64,000 nucleotides of DNA. Source: Pantoea sp. Mb-10 (GTDB taxonomy: Bacteria; Pseudomonadota; Gammaproteobacteria; Enterobacterales; Enterobacteriaceae). The notes under the pieces are model-generated. The model did no database searches and was not told the origin of the DNA. It saw only the letters and a program-made list of their open reading frames with translations. Made by a program: the position numbers and the translations under genes. Of the stretch, positions 36,249-45,846 are shown in pieces; the first letter of the stretch is position 1; each line of letters opens with the position of its first letter. Location: NCBI RefSeq assembly GCF_021272205.1, contig NZ_JAJSDX010000002.1:248001-312000 (forward strand), written 5' to 3'.

Positions 36249-37145
36249 TTACCCCGCCACATCCTGCAGTGCTTCCTCCAAATCGTACCAGCGAAAACGA
36301 TACCCGGACGCTTCCAGCCGCTTCGGCAGCACATGCTGCCCACCCAATACCAACACGGCGGACTCGCCCATCATGAGCTTGATCGCGCTGGCGGGCGTGC
36401 GCATAAAGGCAGGACGATGCATCACCCGGCCAAGCGTGGCGGCAAACTGTTCATTGCGAACCGCATATGGCGCGACCATATTGAACGGACCGGAGAGCGC
36501 CGGGTGATCGATTAGCCACAAAATCGCATTGACCATATCGTCAATATGAATCCATGAAAGATACTGTTTGCCGCTGCCGATCGGGCCGCCTACGCCCAAT
36601 TTGAACGGCAATTTCATTTTAGCCAGCGCGCCGCCCTCTTTGGCGAGCACGACGCCGGTGCGCAGTAAACATACGCGCGTTTGCTCACTTTGCGCGTTGA
36701 GCGCGATATCTTCCCATCGGGCGCAAAGCGTATGGGTAAACTCATCCTGACCGGGATCTTCTTCGGTGAGCACCAGCTCGCCCGTGTCGCCGTAAAACCC
36801 GGTGGCGGAGCCTGAGAGGAGAAACTGGGGCGGCTGACTGCTGGCATGAATCAGCGAAACCAGTTGCTCGGTGATTTGCCAGCGACTTTCGCACAGCTGC
36901 TGCTTGTGCTGCGCAGTCCAACGTTTGTCGGCGATGGGTTCGCCAGCCAGATTGATTATGCCGTCAATGCCATTGAGATCGGTCTGCTGATTCAAACCCG
37001 ACCATAGCGCCACGCGCGCATCCAGTTTTTCGCGCGCACTGGCAACATCGCGTGTGACCACGCTGACCTGATGCCCAAGGGCGAGCAGACGCGGAATCAG
37101 GTGCTGGCCAATCAGGCCGGTTCCACCGGTGATAAGCAGGTGCAT
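36249..37145 (-). CDS. yfcH: TIGR01777-family NAD-dependent epimerase/dehydratase-like protein YfcH
   Basis: An atypical short-chain dehydrogenase/reductase of 298 residues (E. coli YfcH 297). The N-terminal nucleotide motif is [28 protein letters not shown] follows, and the C-terminal DUF1731-like domain ends with GFRFRW-like [12 protein letters not shown]. Its substrate is unknown. The ATG at 37143-37145 is chosen because AAGGAGG lies five bases upstream; the frame is open 14 codons further without conservation. A perfect inverted repeat lies just upstream at 37170-37187. Confidence 0.93.
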   Translation of the reverse strand: MHLLITGGTGLIGQHLIPRLLALGHQVSVVTRDVASAREKLDARVALWSGLNQQTDLNGIDGIINLAGEPIADKRWTAQHKQQLCESRWQITEQLVSLIHASSQPPQFLLSGSATGFYGDTGELVLTEEDPGQDEFTHTLCARWEDIALNAQSEQTRVCLLRTGVVLAKEGGALAKMKLPFKLGVGGPIGSGKQYLSWIHIDDMVNAILWLIDHPALSGPFNMVAPYAVRNEQFAATLGRVMHRPAFMRTPASAIKLMMGESAVLVLGGQHVLPKRLEASGYRFRWYDLEEALQDVAG

Positions 37146-37169
37146 GTGAGCCTCCTTGTCATGTTTTTT

Positions 37170-37187
37170 ATGCTCAAGATTGAGCAT
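37170..37187. promoter_or_regulatory. Perfect inverted repeat upstream of yfcH
   Basis: ATGCTCAA-GA-TTGAGCAT is an exact 8-bp inverted repeat with a 2-base spacer, 25 bases before the yfcH ATG. Its symmetry and position suggest an operator; no regulator is recognised. Confidence 0.45.
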
Positions 37188-37315
37188 AGAAGAGAAGCGC
37201 TACGGTGGCGCGTTCGGCCTGAGGTGAGCCTGAAAAAAAGCCACCGTTGTGTCACGTAATCGTGGTGAAAAATGATCCGCATTGCGCCATTGCTATAGGC
37301 GAAAAAAATAGGTAA

Positions 37316-37993
<678 letters not shown>

Positions 37994-38106
37994 GCACGAT
38001 GCGCCTTGCAGAGGCGAAAAGAACGCTTTACCTTACCGCACATTCTAATAAGAGATGGCAAACAGGGCGCGTGCCAGGCACGCCGAAAACGTAAAAAGGG
38101 TTATGG

Positions 38107-38652
38107 ATGGTGGATCAAACGGCTGCAGACGGAATCGAGTGGGTCGATATCGTCAATGAAGATAACGAGGTCATTGCGCAGGCTACCCGTGCGCAGATGC
38201 GGGCGCAGTGCTTGCGTCATCGCGCAACCTATATTGTGGTGCACGACGGCATGGGGAAAATTTTGGTACAGCGACGCACGGAAACCAAAGACTTCATGCC
38301 GGGCATGCTGGATGCCACTGCAGGTGGCGTCGTGCAGAGCGGGGAAGATTTGCTGGAATCTGCGCGCCGCGAAGCCGAAGAGGAGCTGGGCATCGCCGCC
38401 GTGCCGTTTGCCGAACACGGCAAGTTCTATTTTGAAGACGCGCACTGCCGCGTCTGGGGCGGTCTGTTCAGCTGCGTCTCACACGGTCCGTTTGCCATGC
38501 AGGAAGAGGAAGTGGATGAAGTGTTCTGGATGACGCCCGAGGAGATCACCGCGCGCTGCGATGAATTTACCGATGACTCGCTCAAAGCGCTGTCGCTGTG
38601 GCTAAGCCGCAATAGCGAAGCAACGCGCAGCCAGCAGAGCAGCGAAGCATAA
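38107..38652 (+). CDS. yfcD: Nudix hydrolase YfcD
   Basis: A 181-residue Nudix protein closely matching E. coli YfcD ([35 protein letters not shown]). The Nudix box runs from GVVQSGE through [12 protein letters not shown] with all catalytic residues (G-x5-E-x7-REUxEExGU). It has an IPP isomerase-like surround; the physiological substrate is not established. ATG 38107 has AAGGG upstream. A terminator follows at 38673. Confidence 0.93.
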   Translation: MVDQTAADGIEWVDIVNEDNEVIAQATRAQMRAQCLRHRATYIVVHDGMGKILVQRRTETKDFMPGMLDATAGGVVQSGEDLLESARREAEEELGIAAVPFAEHGKFYFEDAHCRVWGGLFSCVSHGPFAMQEEEVDEVFWMTPEEITARCDEFTDDSLKALSLWLSRNSEATRSQQSSEA

Positions 38653-38672
38653 TAACGATATACGTAAGAAAC

Positions 38673-38694
38673 GGCGCCTATTGGCGCCTTTTTT
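38673..38694 (+). terminator. Intrinsic terminator after yfcD
   Basis: The stem GGCGCC-TATT-GGCGCC (38673-38688) is followed by six Ts, 20 bases after the yfcD stop. Confidence 0.88.
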
Positions 38695-38800
38695 CTGCCC
38701 CGCGTGCGGTAACCCGCCACAGAGCGGCTGATTAGCGGGGGAGAGCGTAACCCTGCAGAGAGTGTGGCCTGCGTGCGGGCAAATTCATCGATACCAGCTC

Positions 38801-38838
38801 AAAAAAAAGCGCATGCGGTTCATGCCCGCATACGCTTT
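38801..38838 (-). terminator. Intrinsic terminator after pta
   Basis: On the minus strand a 13-base arm (38838-38826) pairs with one at 38818-38806, with one mismatched or wobble position. It is followed by eight Ts. It lies 20 bases after the pta stop. Confidence 0.9.
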
Positions 38839-38858
38839 ATACCAGGAGCTGCGGCTGC

Positions 38859-41003
38859 TTAACCTTCGGCCTGCTGCGACTGAATCGCCGTCAGCGCAAT
38901 GGTATAGACGATGTCATCAACCAAGGCGCCGCGCGACAGATCGTTGACCGGCTTACGCATGCCCTGCAGCATTGGCCCGATGGAGATCAGATCGGCGGAG
39001 CGCTGAACCGCTTTGTACGTGGTATTACCGGTGTTGAGATCCGGGAAGATAAATACCGTGGCACGGCCCGCCACCGCCGAGTTTGGCGCTTTCGATTTCG
39101 CCACATCCTCCATGATGGCGGCGTCATACTGCAACGGACCATCAATGACCAAATCGGGACGTTTTTCTTGGGCAATACGCGTGGCTTCACGCACTTTTTC
39201 CACGTCACTCCCTGCACCAGAATTACCGGTTGAGTAAGAGATCATCGCGACGCGCGGATCGATGCCAAAGGCTTTCGCGGAATCGGCGGACTGAATGGCA
39301 ATCTCGGCCAGCTGCTCGGGATTCGGATCGGGGTTGATGGCGCAGTCGCCGTAAACCAGCACCTGCTCAGGCAGCAGCATAAAGAACACCGAAGAGACCA
39401 GCGAGCTGTTGGGCGCGGTTTTGATCAGCTGCAGCGGCGGGCGAATCGTGTTGGCGGTGGTGTGCACCGCACCTGATACCAGGCCGTCCACTTCGCCGCT
39501 CTCCAGCATCATGGTGCCCAGCACCACGTTATCTTCCAGCTGCTCCTGCGCCACCACTTCCGTCATGCCTTTGCTCTTACGCAGCTCGACCAGGCGCGGC
39601 ACATAGCGTTCGCGCACCACTTCCGGATCAACAATTTCGATGCCTTTGCCCAGCTCAACGCCTTGCGCTGCAGCGACACGCTGAATTTCATCGGGATTGC
39701 CCAGCAGCACGCAGGTCGCGATGCCGCGCTCCGCGCAGATGGCCGCGGCTTTGACGGTGCGCGGCTCGTCACCTTCCGGCAGCACAATACGCTTCCCGGC
39801 TTTACGCGCCAGCTCGGTCAATTGATAGCGGAACGCAGGCGGCGACAGACGGCGGCTGCGCTCTGATGTCGCCGTTAACGACTCAATCCACTCGGCATTG
39901 ATAAAGTTGGCCACGTACTCCTGCACTTTTTCAATGCGCTGCGTGTCGTCGGCAGGCACTTCAAGGTTAAAGCTTTGCAGGCTAAGCGAGGTCTGCCAGG
40001 TGTTGGTCTTGACCATAAATACCGGCAGGCCGGTCTGGAAGGCACGCTCGCACAGGCGGGCAATCGGCGCTTCAATGTGATAGCCGCCGGTCAGCAGAAT
40101 GGCACCAATTTCAATGCCGTTCATTGCGGCCAGGCAGGCGGCAACGAGTACGTCAGGGCGATCGGCTGAGGTCACCAGCAGCGAGCCAGGTCGGAAGTGC
40201 TCCAGCATATGCGGAAGGCTGCGCGCACAAAACGTGACCGATTTCACCCGGCGGGTGTGGATTTCCCCTTCGTTAATGACCTCGGCATTCAGGTGGCGGC
40301 ACATATCGATAGCGCGCGTGGCGATCAGTTCGAAGCTCCAGGGAACGCACCCCAGCACCGGCAGCGGACTGTTAGCGAACAGCTGTTTGGGATCGATATT
40401 GGCGACGCTGGCTTTCGAGGAATCATCAAAAATTTCTGACAGGTCCGGGCGCGTGCGGCCCTGCTCGTCGACTGGCGCATTGAGTTTGTTGATGATAACG
40501 CCAGTGATGTTTTTGTTTTTACTGCCGCCGAAGCTGCTCTGCGTGAGTTCAATGCGCTCTTTAAGCTGCGCAGGCGAGTCGTTGCCCAGTGCCATCACGA
40601 AGACGATTTCCGCGTTGAGCGTTTTGGCGATTTCATAATTAAGCGCGGAAGCAAACTGGTGTTTACGGGTTGGCACTAAGCCTTCGACCAGCACCACTTC
40701 AGCATCCTGCGTGGTCGCGTGATAGTTGGCAATGATCTCTTCCATCAGCACATCTTGCTGGTTGGAACCCAGCAGCGACTCTACGCGTGACATTTGCAGC
40801 GGCACGGCGGCTGGAATGGCGGAGTGTTGGCGGATGATGGTGGTGGTCTGATCGGGTGCATCGCCGCCAGCTCGCGGTTGAGCAATGGGTTTAAACACGC
40901 TGAGGCGTACGCCTTTGCGCTCCATCGCACGGATCACGCCAAGGCTGACGCTGGTCAGGCCGACGCTGGTGCCGGTGGGAATGAGCATGATTGTACGTGA
41001 CAC
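38859..41003 (-). CDS. pta: Phosphate acetyltransferase Pta
   Basis: Interconverts acetyl-CoA and acetyl phosphate, the first step of acetate overflow. The 714 residues equal E. coli Pta. The N-terminal half is the BioD-like P-loop domain ([25 protein letters not shown]) and DRTGG-type regulatory region; the C-terminal catalytic domain begins about residue 390 and contains [19 protein letters not shown]. The start is a GTG at 41001-41003, in keeping with MSRTIMLIP. It is downstream of ackA, with a hairpin in the gap. Confidence 0.97.
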   Translation of the reverse strand: MSRTIMLIPTGTSVGLTSVSLGVIRAMERKGVRLSVFKPIAQPRAGGDAPDQTTTIIRQHSAIPAAVPLQMSRVESLLGSNQQDVLMEEIIANYHATTQDAEVVLVEGLVPTRKHQFASALNYEIAKTLNAEIVFVMALGNDSPAQLKERIELTQSSFGGSKNKNITGVIINKLNAPVDEQGRTRPDLSEIFDDSSKASVANIDPKQLFANSPLPVLGCVPWSFELIATRAIDMCRHLNAEVINEGEIHTRRVKSVTFCARSLPHMLEHFRPGSLLVTSADRPDVLVAACLAAMNGIEIGAILLTGGYHIEAPIARLCERAFQTGLPVFMVKTNTWQTSLSLQSFNLEVPADDTQRIEKVQEYVANFINAEWIESLTATSERSRRLSPPAFRYQLTELARKAGKRIVLPEGDEPRTVKAAAICAERGIATCVLLGNPDEIQRVAAAQGVELGKGIEIVDPEVVRERYVPRLVELRKSKGMTEVVAQEQLEDNVVLGTMMLESGEVDGLVSGAVHTTANTIRPPLQLIKTAPNSSLVSSVFFMLLPEQVLVYGDCAINPDPNPEQLAEIAIQSADSAKAFGIDPRVAMISYSTGNSGAGSDVEKVREATRIAQEKRPDLVIDGPLQYDAAIMEDVAKSKAPNSAVAGRATVFIFPDLNTGNTTYKAVQRSADLISIGPMLQGMRKPVNDLSRGALVDDIVYTIALTAIQSQQAEG

Positions 41004-41042
41004 AATAAAAACCTCTCAGGAAGTGCAGACGGGCTAAAACCG

Positions 41043-41066
41043 CTCCGTCAGCCTGCGCTGACGGAG
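41043..41066 (-). other. Intercistronic hairpin between ackA and pta
   Basis: CTCCGTCAGC and GCTGACGGAG form a perfect 10-bp stem with a 4-base loop between the two genes. In the reading direction CGGTTTTAG follows, so it could act as a partial terminator or mRNA stabiliser setting the ackA:pta ratio. Confidence 0.6.
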
Positions 41067-41079
41067 ATAAAGGGAGGAA

Positions 41080-42282
41080 TCAGGCGGTGAGGCGCGCCGC
41101 ATCCTGGGCAATGACCAGCTCTTCGTTGGTGGGGATCACGACAGCCGGGCGGGTGCCCTCTTTATTAATGAAGCCCGCCTTACCGAAGCGCGCTGCGAGG
41201 TTGCGCTCATGATCGACGTCAAAGCCCAGCAGGGCCAGTTTACCCAATGCCAACTCTCGCACCAGCGCCGCGTTCTCGCCGATACCGCCGGTAAAGACCA
41301 CCGCATCCAGGCGGCCATCCATCAGTGCAGTGTAGCTGCCGATATACTTCGCCAGGCGGTGGCAGAACACATCCATGGCGCGTTTGGCATCCGCTTTCGT
41401 CGCGTAGTTATCTTCAACGTAGCGGCAGTCGCTGGTGACTTCCGTCAGGCCGAGGAGACCAGACTCTTTGGTGAGCAGCTTATTAATGGCATCGACGCTC
41501 ATGCCGAGGGCGTCATGCAGGAAGAAGACGATAGCCGGATCGATGTCACCGCTGCGGGTGCCCATCACCAGGCCTTCCAGCGGCGTGAGGCCCATTGAGG
41601 TATCGACGCATTCGCCATTGCGGATGGCAGAAACGGAACCGCCGTTGCCTAAGTGGCAGGTAATGATGTTCAGCTCGCTCACCGGTTTGTTGAGCATTTT
41701 GGCGGCTTCCTGCGTCACATAGTAGTGGCTGGTGCCGTGTGCGCCGTAGCGACGAACGCCATGCTCGCGATAGAGTGCGTAGGGCAGGGCGTAAAGATAA
41801 GACTCTTCCGGCATAGTCTGATGGAAAGCGGTGTCGAACACTGCCACATTTTTGTCAGACAAGTGCGGGAAGTTCTTCATGGCTTCTTCAATGCCGATCA
41901 GGTGCGCGGGGTTATGCAACGGCGCGAAAGAGGAGGCATCCTTGATCCCTTGCACCACGGACTCGTCAATGATCACCGATTTTGTCAGCTTTTCGCCGCC
42001 GTGGACGATACGATGACCAATTGCAGCGATTTGTGCAGAAAGCGCGGGTTTTTGTGCCAAAATAGTTTTAACGATGAAGTTCAGCGCTTCGCTGTGTGCG
42101 GCGCCTGCGCCAAGCGGTGCTTCCTGTTTGCTGCCTTCCAGTTTCCATTTGATGCGTGCTTCGGGCAGATGAAAACACTCCGCCAGACCTGAAAGGTATT
42201 CGTCGCCAGTGGCAGGGTTGAGGATGGCAAACTTGAGGGATGAGCTGCCGCAGTTCAGAACCAGGACTAACTTCGTCGACAT
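41080..42282 (-). CDS. ackA: Acetate kinase AckA
   Basis: Converts acetyl phosphate and ADP to acetate and ATP. The ATG at 42280-42282 gives 400 residues as in E. coli, starting [20 protein letters not shown]; the frame is open 14 codons further without homology. The signatures [40 protein letters not shown] and [14 protein letters not shown] are intact. It is first in ackA-pta. An FNR-like palindrome lies about 80 bases upstream. Confidence 0.98.
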   Translation of the reverse strand: MSTKLVLVLNCGSSSLKFAILNPATGDEYLSGLAECFHLPEARIKWKLEGSKQEAPLGAGAAHSEALNFIVKTILAQKPALSAQIAAIGHRIVHGGEKLTKSVIIDESVVQGIKDASSFAPLHNPAHLIGIEEAMKNFPHLSDKNVAVFDTAFHQTMPEESYLYALPYALYREHGVRRYGAHGTSHYYVTQEAAKMLNKPVSELNIITCHLGNGGSVSAIRNGECVDTSMGLTPLEGLVMGTRSGDIDPAIVFFLHDALGMSVDAINKLLTKESGLLGLTEVTSDCRYVEDNYATKADAKRAMDVFCHRLAKYIGSYTALMDGRLDAVVFTGGIGENAALVRELALGKLALLGFDVDHERNLAARFGKAGFINKEGTRPAVVIPTNEELVIAQDAARLTA

Positions 42283-42620
42283 GGAAGTACCTATTTGATT
42301 TAGTAGTGGCGAAAAATGACGCAATCAGACTAACAGCGTAGCCCATGAATGCGGGTCACTTTATGATTAACATCATGCGCTAGTCAAAAAAGCCTGGATG
42401 CGCAAAAAATTTCGGTAATTTTACGCATTATTTTGAAATCCACTGGGCTAATATGCCGCTGACGCACGCTTTTATTACGCTAAAGCTTCCGGTAATGTTG
42501 TTAAAACGGCGTCAGAATACCCAGTGTGACCTTCAAAGACAAAATCTTTTGAAAGATGTTACGTAAAGTTGTGTTAGTGGCTATTTTTTTTAAAAATTGC
42601 AGTTTTAGTTGAGGTCTCTC
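42283..42620. other. ackA-yfbV intergenic region
   Basis: A 338-base AT-rich gap between divergent genes, holding the promoters of ackA (minus) and yfbV (plus). Visible elements are the FNR-like palindrome at 42363-42376 and a small perfect inverted repeat ATCTTT-TG-AAAGAT at 42544-42557. No open frame of credible coding character is seen. Confidence 0.7.
42363..42376. promoter_or_regulatory. FNR-like site upstream of ackA
   Basis: ATGAT-TAAC-ATCAT is a perfect inverted repeat matching the FNR consensus TTGAT-N4-ATCAA at eight of ten fixed positions. Its position, 81 bases upstream of the ackA ATG, would suit oxygen-responsive control of acetate formation. A CRP-like or other regulator is possible. 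Confidence 0.4.
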
Positions 42621-43073
42621 ATGGCAAATGACACGGGCAATCCTGGCTGGTTTGGATTATTTCAGCGCGGCCAGCACTATATGAAGACGTGGCCGGCGGA
42701 TAAGCGCCTCGCGCCGGTTTTCCCTGAGAACCGCGTGGTAACGGCCACCCGCTTCGCGATTCGTTTTATGCCGCCGTTAGCGGTTTTCACGCTGACGTGG
42801 CAGATTGCGCTGGGCGGTCAGCTTGGCCCTGCGATCGCCACCGCGCTCTTTGCCTGCAGCTTGCCCATGCAGGGGCTATGGTGGCTAGGTAAACGCGCCA
42901 TCACGCCGCTGCCGCCTTCGCTGTTGAATTGGTTTCATGAAGTGCGCGCGAAACTGGAAGAGGCGGGACAAGCCAGCGCGCCGGTGCAGGGTAAGCCGAC
43001 GTATCAGTCGCTGGCCGACGTGCTGAAGCGCGCATTTAAACAACTCGATCGCACCTTCCTCGACGACCTGTAA
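42621..43073 (+). CDS. yfbV: UPF0208 membrane protein YfbV
   Basis: Inner-membrane protein of 150 residues recognised as YfbV (E. coli 151), with two hydrophobic segments in the middle ([18 protein letters not shown] and [22 protein letters not shown]). E. coli YfbV has been linked to insulation of the Ter macrodomain. ATG 42621 has GAGG upstream; the frame is open to 42609. A strong terminator follows. Confidence 0.93.
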   Translation: MANDTGNPGWFGLFQRGQHYMKTWPADKRLAPVFPENRVVTATRFAIRFMPPLAVFTLTWQIALGGQLGPAIATALFACSLPMQGLWWLGKRAITPLPPSLLNWFHEVRAKLEEAGQASAPVQGKPTYQSLADVLKRAFKQLDRTFLDDL

Positions 43074-43080
43074 TGCCTCA

Positions 43081-43113
43081 AAAACGCCCCCAACCGTGCG
43101 GGGCGTTTTCCTT
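43081..43113 (+). terminator. Intrinsic terminator after yfbV
   Basis: AAAACGCCCC (43081-43090) and GGGGCGTTTT (43100-43109) form a perfect 10-bp stem with a 9-base loop and a T-containing 3' side. Confidence 0.88.
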
Positions 43114-43228
43114 TCTGCTTCTCTTACACGTTCTGCCCGCAGCAACATGCGCGGGCATACCGATCCGCCATTGCCTATGGCACACTAACGCGCCTAGAGC
43201 ATTCCAATGCCTGTAAAAGGAGCAACGC

Positions 43229-43891
43229 GTGAAGAAGTACAAGGGTTTTCTGTTTGATCTCGATGGCACGCTAGTGGATTCCCTGCCTGCAGTGGTTCGC
43301 GCCTGGTCGCGCTGGGCCGAACGCCACGGCATTGCAGCTGAGGAAGTACTGGGCTTTATTCACGGCAAACCGGCCATGAGTTCACTGCGTCACTTTATGC
43401 CCGGCCAGAGCGAGGAGGCGATTCAGGCGGAGTTTCGCTGGCTGGAACGGCTTGAAGCGGAAGACACCGATGGCGTGCAGGCGATTGCTGGCGCGGCAAC
43501 GCTGCTAGCGTCATTGAATGCGCAGCAGATCCCATGGGCCATCGTCACCTCGGGTTCTGTACCGGTTGCACATGCGCGCCACAAGGCCGCCGGATTACCC
43601 CTGCCAGAGGTTTTTATCACGGCAGAGAATATTACGCACGGCAAGCCGCATCCCGAGCCCTATCTATTGGGGGCCAAGCGTTTAGGACTCGCGCCAACGG
43701 AATGTATTGTGGTTGAAGACGCCCCAGCAGGGATTATCGCTGGATTAGACGCGGGCTGCGCCGTGGTGGCGGTTAACCCACCGGCCAACGCGCCGCGTGG
43801 CCATGAGCTGATGCTTCGCGTGGATAACCTCGCACCGCTGCGGGTTGAAAAAAACGCGGCGGGCGACGTGGCATTAACCACCTTACGCTAG
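43229..43891 (+). CDS. yfbT: HAD-family sugar phosphatase YfbT (HxpA)
   Basis: Haloacid dehalogenase superfamily phosphatase of 220 residues (E. coli 216). Motif I is FDLDGTLVDS with the nucleophile Asp10 and acid/base Asp12; motif II is AIVTSGS; motif III/IV is GKPHPEPYLLGAKRLG with VVEDAPAG. A helical cap follows motif I. The E. coli protein hydrolyses hexitol and hexose phosphates. It starts with GTG at 43229, with AAAAGGAG six bases upstream. The hairpin CGGGCC-AGTGA-GGCCCG (43896-43912) separates it from convergent yfbR. Confidence 0.92.
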   Translation: MKKYKGFLFDLDGTLVDSLPAVVRAWSRWAERHGIAAEEVLGFIHGKPAMSSLRHFMPGQSEEAIQAEFRWLERLEAEDTDGVQAIAGAATLLASLNAQQIPWAIVTSGSVPVAHARHKAAGLPLPEVFITAENITHGKPHPEPYLLGAKRLGLAPTECIVVEDAPAGIIAGLDAGCAVVAVNPPANAPRGHELMLRVDNLAPLRVEKNAAGDVALTTLR

Positions 43892-43895
43892 AAGG

Positions 43896-43912
43896 CGGGC
43901 CAGTGAGGCCCG
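43896..43912. terminator. Hairpin between yfbT and yfbR
   Basis: CGGGCC and GGCCCG form a perfect 6-bp stem with a 5-base loop between the convergent genes. T-runs are poor on both sides, so it is a weak bidirectional terminator at best. Confidence 0.5.
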
Positions 43913-43918
43913 TTCAGC

Positions 43919-44518
43919 TTAAAGCGGTGAGTCTTGAGAAATTTCATCCAGAGATAAGCTGAAGCTGGGAATAAACACCTCGACGAAATAGTCCATCTCG
44001 GGTGAGCGCCGCTGCGCCAGGGTTTTTTCCAGCCGCGCTTTTGCCAGCAGGAACTCATTATTGCCCGCCGACAGCTCCTCCAGACATTTCAGATAGGCGC
44101 ACAGCGCATCCGCCTGCTTGACCACCGCTTGCTCGCTTTCTGTATGCAGATGCTCATCTAACAGTGGCCGGTAGGCATCCTGCAGCTCAGGGGGCAGCAT
44201 CTCAATCAGCTTATGCTGTGCGATTTTTTCTATCTTCTTATATTCATGAGCAATTTGCGCATTGTAATACTTAACGGGCGTAGGCAAATCGCCGGTTAAC
44301 ACTTCACTGGCGTCATGATATAGCGCGAGCATGGCGATGCGATCGGCATTGAGGTTGCCATTAAACTTTTTGTTTTTAATTACCGCGAGCGCGTGCGCCA
44401 CCATCGCGACCTGAAGGCTGTGCTCTGAAACATTTTCGGTGCGCACGTTGCGCATCAGCGGCCAGCGATTAATCAATTTGAGACGCGAGAGATGGGCAAA
44501 GAAGTGACTACGGGTCAT
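43919..44518 (-). CDS. yfbR: 5'-deoxynucleotidase YfbR
   Basis: HD-domain phosphohydrolase acting on deoxyribonucleoside 5'-monophosphates, 199 residues as in E. coli. Metal-binding HD residues are visible in [14 protein letters not shown] and [20 protein letters not shown], with a further aspartate in [13 protein letters not shown]. It is downstream of alaA on the same strand, separated by about 110 bases containing a perfect 12-bp hairpin. Confidence 0.95.
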   Translation of the reverse strand: MTRSHFFAHLSRLKLINRWPLMRNVRTENVSEHSLQVAMVAHALAVIKNKKFNGNLNADRIAMLALYHDASEVLTGDLPTPVKYYNAQIAHEYKKIEKIAQHKLIEMLPPELQDAYRPLLDEHLHTESEQAVVKQADALCAYLKCLEELSAGNNEFLLAKARLEKTLAQRRSPEMDYFVEVFIPSFSLSLDEISQDSPL

Positions 44519-44587
44519 GACGGATTCCTGTTGCTGCGAGTAGGTGCCTCACTGAAAGCATGACAGTATATACGCTTCATGCCGCCA

Positions 44588-44622
44588 CCGCAGAAGGGAT
44601 GCCAGCGGCCTCCCTTCTGCGG
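44588..44622 (-). other. Long perfect hairpin between alaA and yfbR
   Basis: CCGCAGAAGGGA (44588-44599) and TCCCTTCTGCGG (44611-44622) are exact inverted copies with an 11-base loop, seven bases past the alaA stop. No T-run follows on the minus strand, so it may be a processing or stability element, or a Rho-assisted terminator. Confidence 0.6.
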
Positions 44623-44628
44623 CGAGGA

Positions 44629-45846
44629 TCACTGACGATAGCCGAGAATAAACCGGCCAAACTTGTTGATCGCCATTTCCAGATCGTCAACGCGCGGCAG
44701 CGTGACGATGCGCACGTGATCGGGCCATGGCCAGTTGAACGCGGTGCCTTGTACGAGCAGGACTTTTTCCTGCAACAGGAAATCGAGCACCATTTTTTGA
44801 TCGTCGAGGATATTAAATTTTTTGGCATCAATGCGTGGGAACATATAGAGCGCTCCCTGCGGCTTGACGCAGCTTACGCCGGGAATCTCGTTGATCAGCT
44901 CCCATGCGCGCTGCCGCTGCTCGTAGAGCCGTCCACCGGGTGCAATAAATTCACTGATACTCTGATAGCCACCGAGCGCCGTCTGGATAGCATGCTGCGC
45001 GGGCACATTGGCGCACAGGCGCATCGACGCCAGCATTTCAAGCCCCTCGATATAGCCTTTAGCGTGGTTTTTCGGTCCATTCAGCACCATCCAGCCCTGA
45101 CGGAAACCCGCCACGCGGTAGGTCTTGGAGAGCCCGTTAAAGGTCACCGTTAAGAGGTCCGGTGCCAGAGCGGCGATAGAGTGATGCTGCGCCTCGTCAT
45201 AGAGGATTTTGTCGTAGATTTCATCGGCAAAAATGATCAGATTATGCTGACGGGCAATCTCGACAATCTCCATCAGCAGCGCCTTGCTGTAAACCGCGCC
45301 GGTAGGATTATTCGGGTTAATGATCACGATGCCGCGCGTGCGTGGGGTGATCTTACTGCGAATATCGTCAAGATCCGGGAACCAACCGGCAGATTCATCG
45401 CAAAGGTAATGTACGGCTTTACCACCGGATAACGACACAGCGGCGGTCCAGAGTGGGTAGTCCGGCGCAGGTACCAGCATTTCATCGCCGCTGTTCAGCA
45501 GCGCTTGCATGGCCTGAACAATAAGCTCAGAAACGCCATTGCCAATATAGATATCCTCTACCGTCACGTCGCGCATATCCCGTGCCTGATAGTGCTGCAT
45601 GATGGCTTTACGTGCGGAATAGAGTCCTTTTGAATCGCAATAACCCTGCGCGCTCGGCAAGTTGCGAATCACATCAACCAGAATTTCATCGGGGGCTTCA
45701 AAACCAAAAGGGGCGGGGTTGCCAATGTTCAGTTTGAGAACTTTGTTACCTTCTTCTTCAAGGCGTTTTGCTTCTTTAAGCACTGGACCACGGATGTCGT
45801 AACAGACATTTTCCAGCTTTCCGGATTTATCAATTTGAAAATTCAT
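44629..45846 (-). CDS. alaA: Glutamate-pyruvate aminotransferase AlaA
   Basis: PLP-dependent fold-type I aminotransferase, the main alanine-forming enzyme of E. coli (formerly YfbQ); 405 residues as there. The PLP lysine is in FNGLSKTYRVAGFRQGW, and IINPNNPTGAVYSK and FADEIYDKILYD are conserved cofactor segments. Upstream, the leader holds a terminator-like hairpin followed by TTTTATTTTTT, ending about 47 bases before the ATG, suggesting leader control. Confidence 0.96.
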   Translation of the reverse strand: MNFQIDKSGKLENVCYDIRGPVLKEAKRLEEEGNKVLKLNIGNPAPFGFEAPDEILVDVIRNLPSAQGYCDSKGLYSARKAIMQHYQARDMRDVTVEDIYIGNGVSELIVQAMQALLNSGDEMLVPAPDYPLWTAAVSLSGGKAVHYLCDESAGWFPDLDDIRSKITPRTRGIVIINPNNPTGAVYSKALLMEIVEIARQHNLIIFADEIYDKILYDEAQHHSIAALAPDLLTVTFNGLSKTYRVAGFRQGWMVLNGPKNHAKGYIEGLEMLASMRLCANVPAQHAIQTALGGYQSISEFIAPGGRLYEQRQRAWELINEIPGVSCVKPQGALYMFPRIDAKKFNILDDQKMVLDFLLQEKVLLVQGTAFNWPWPDHVRIVTLPRVDDLEMAINKFGRFILGYRQ

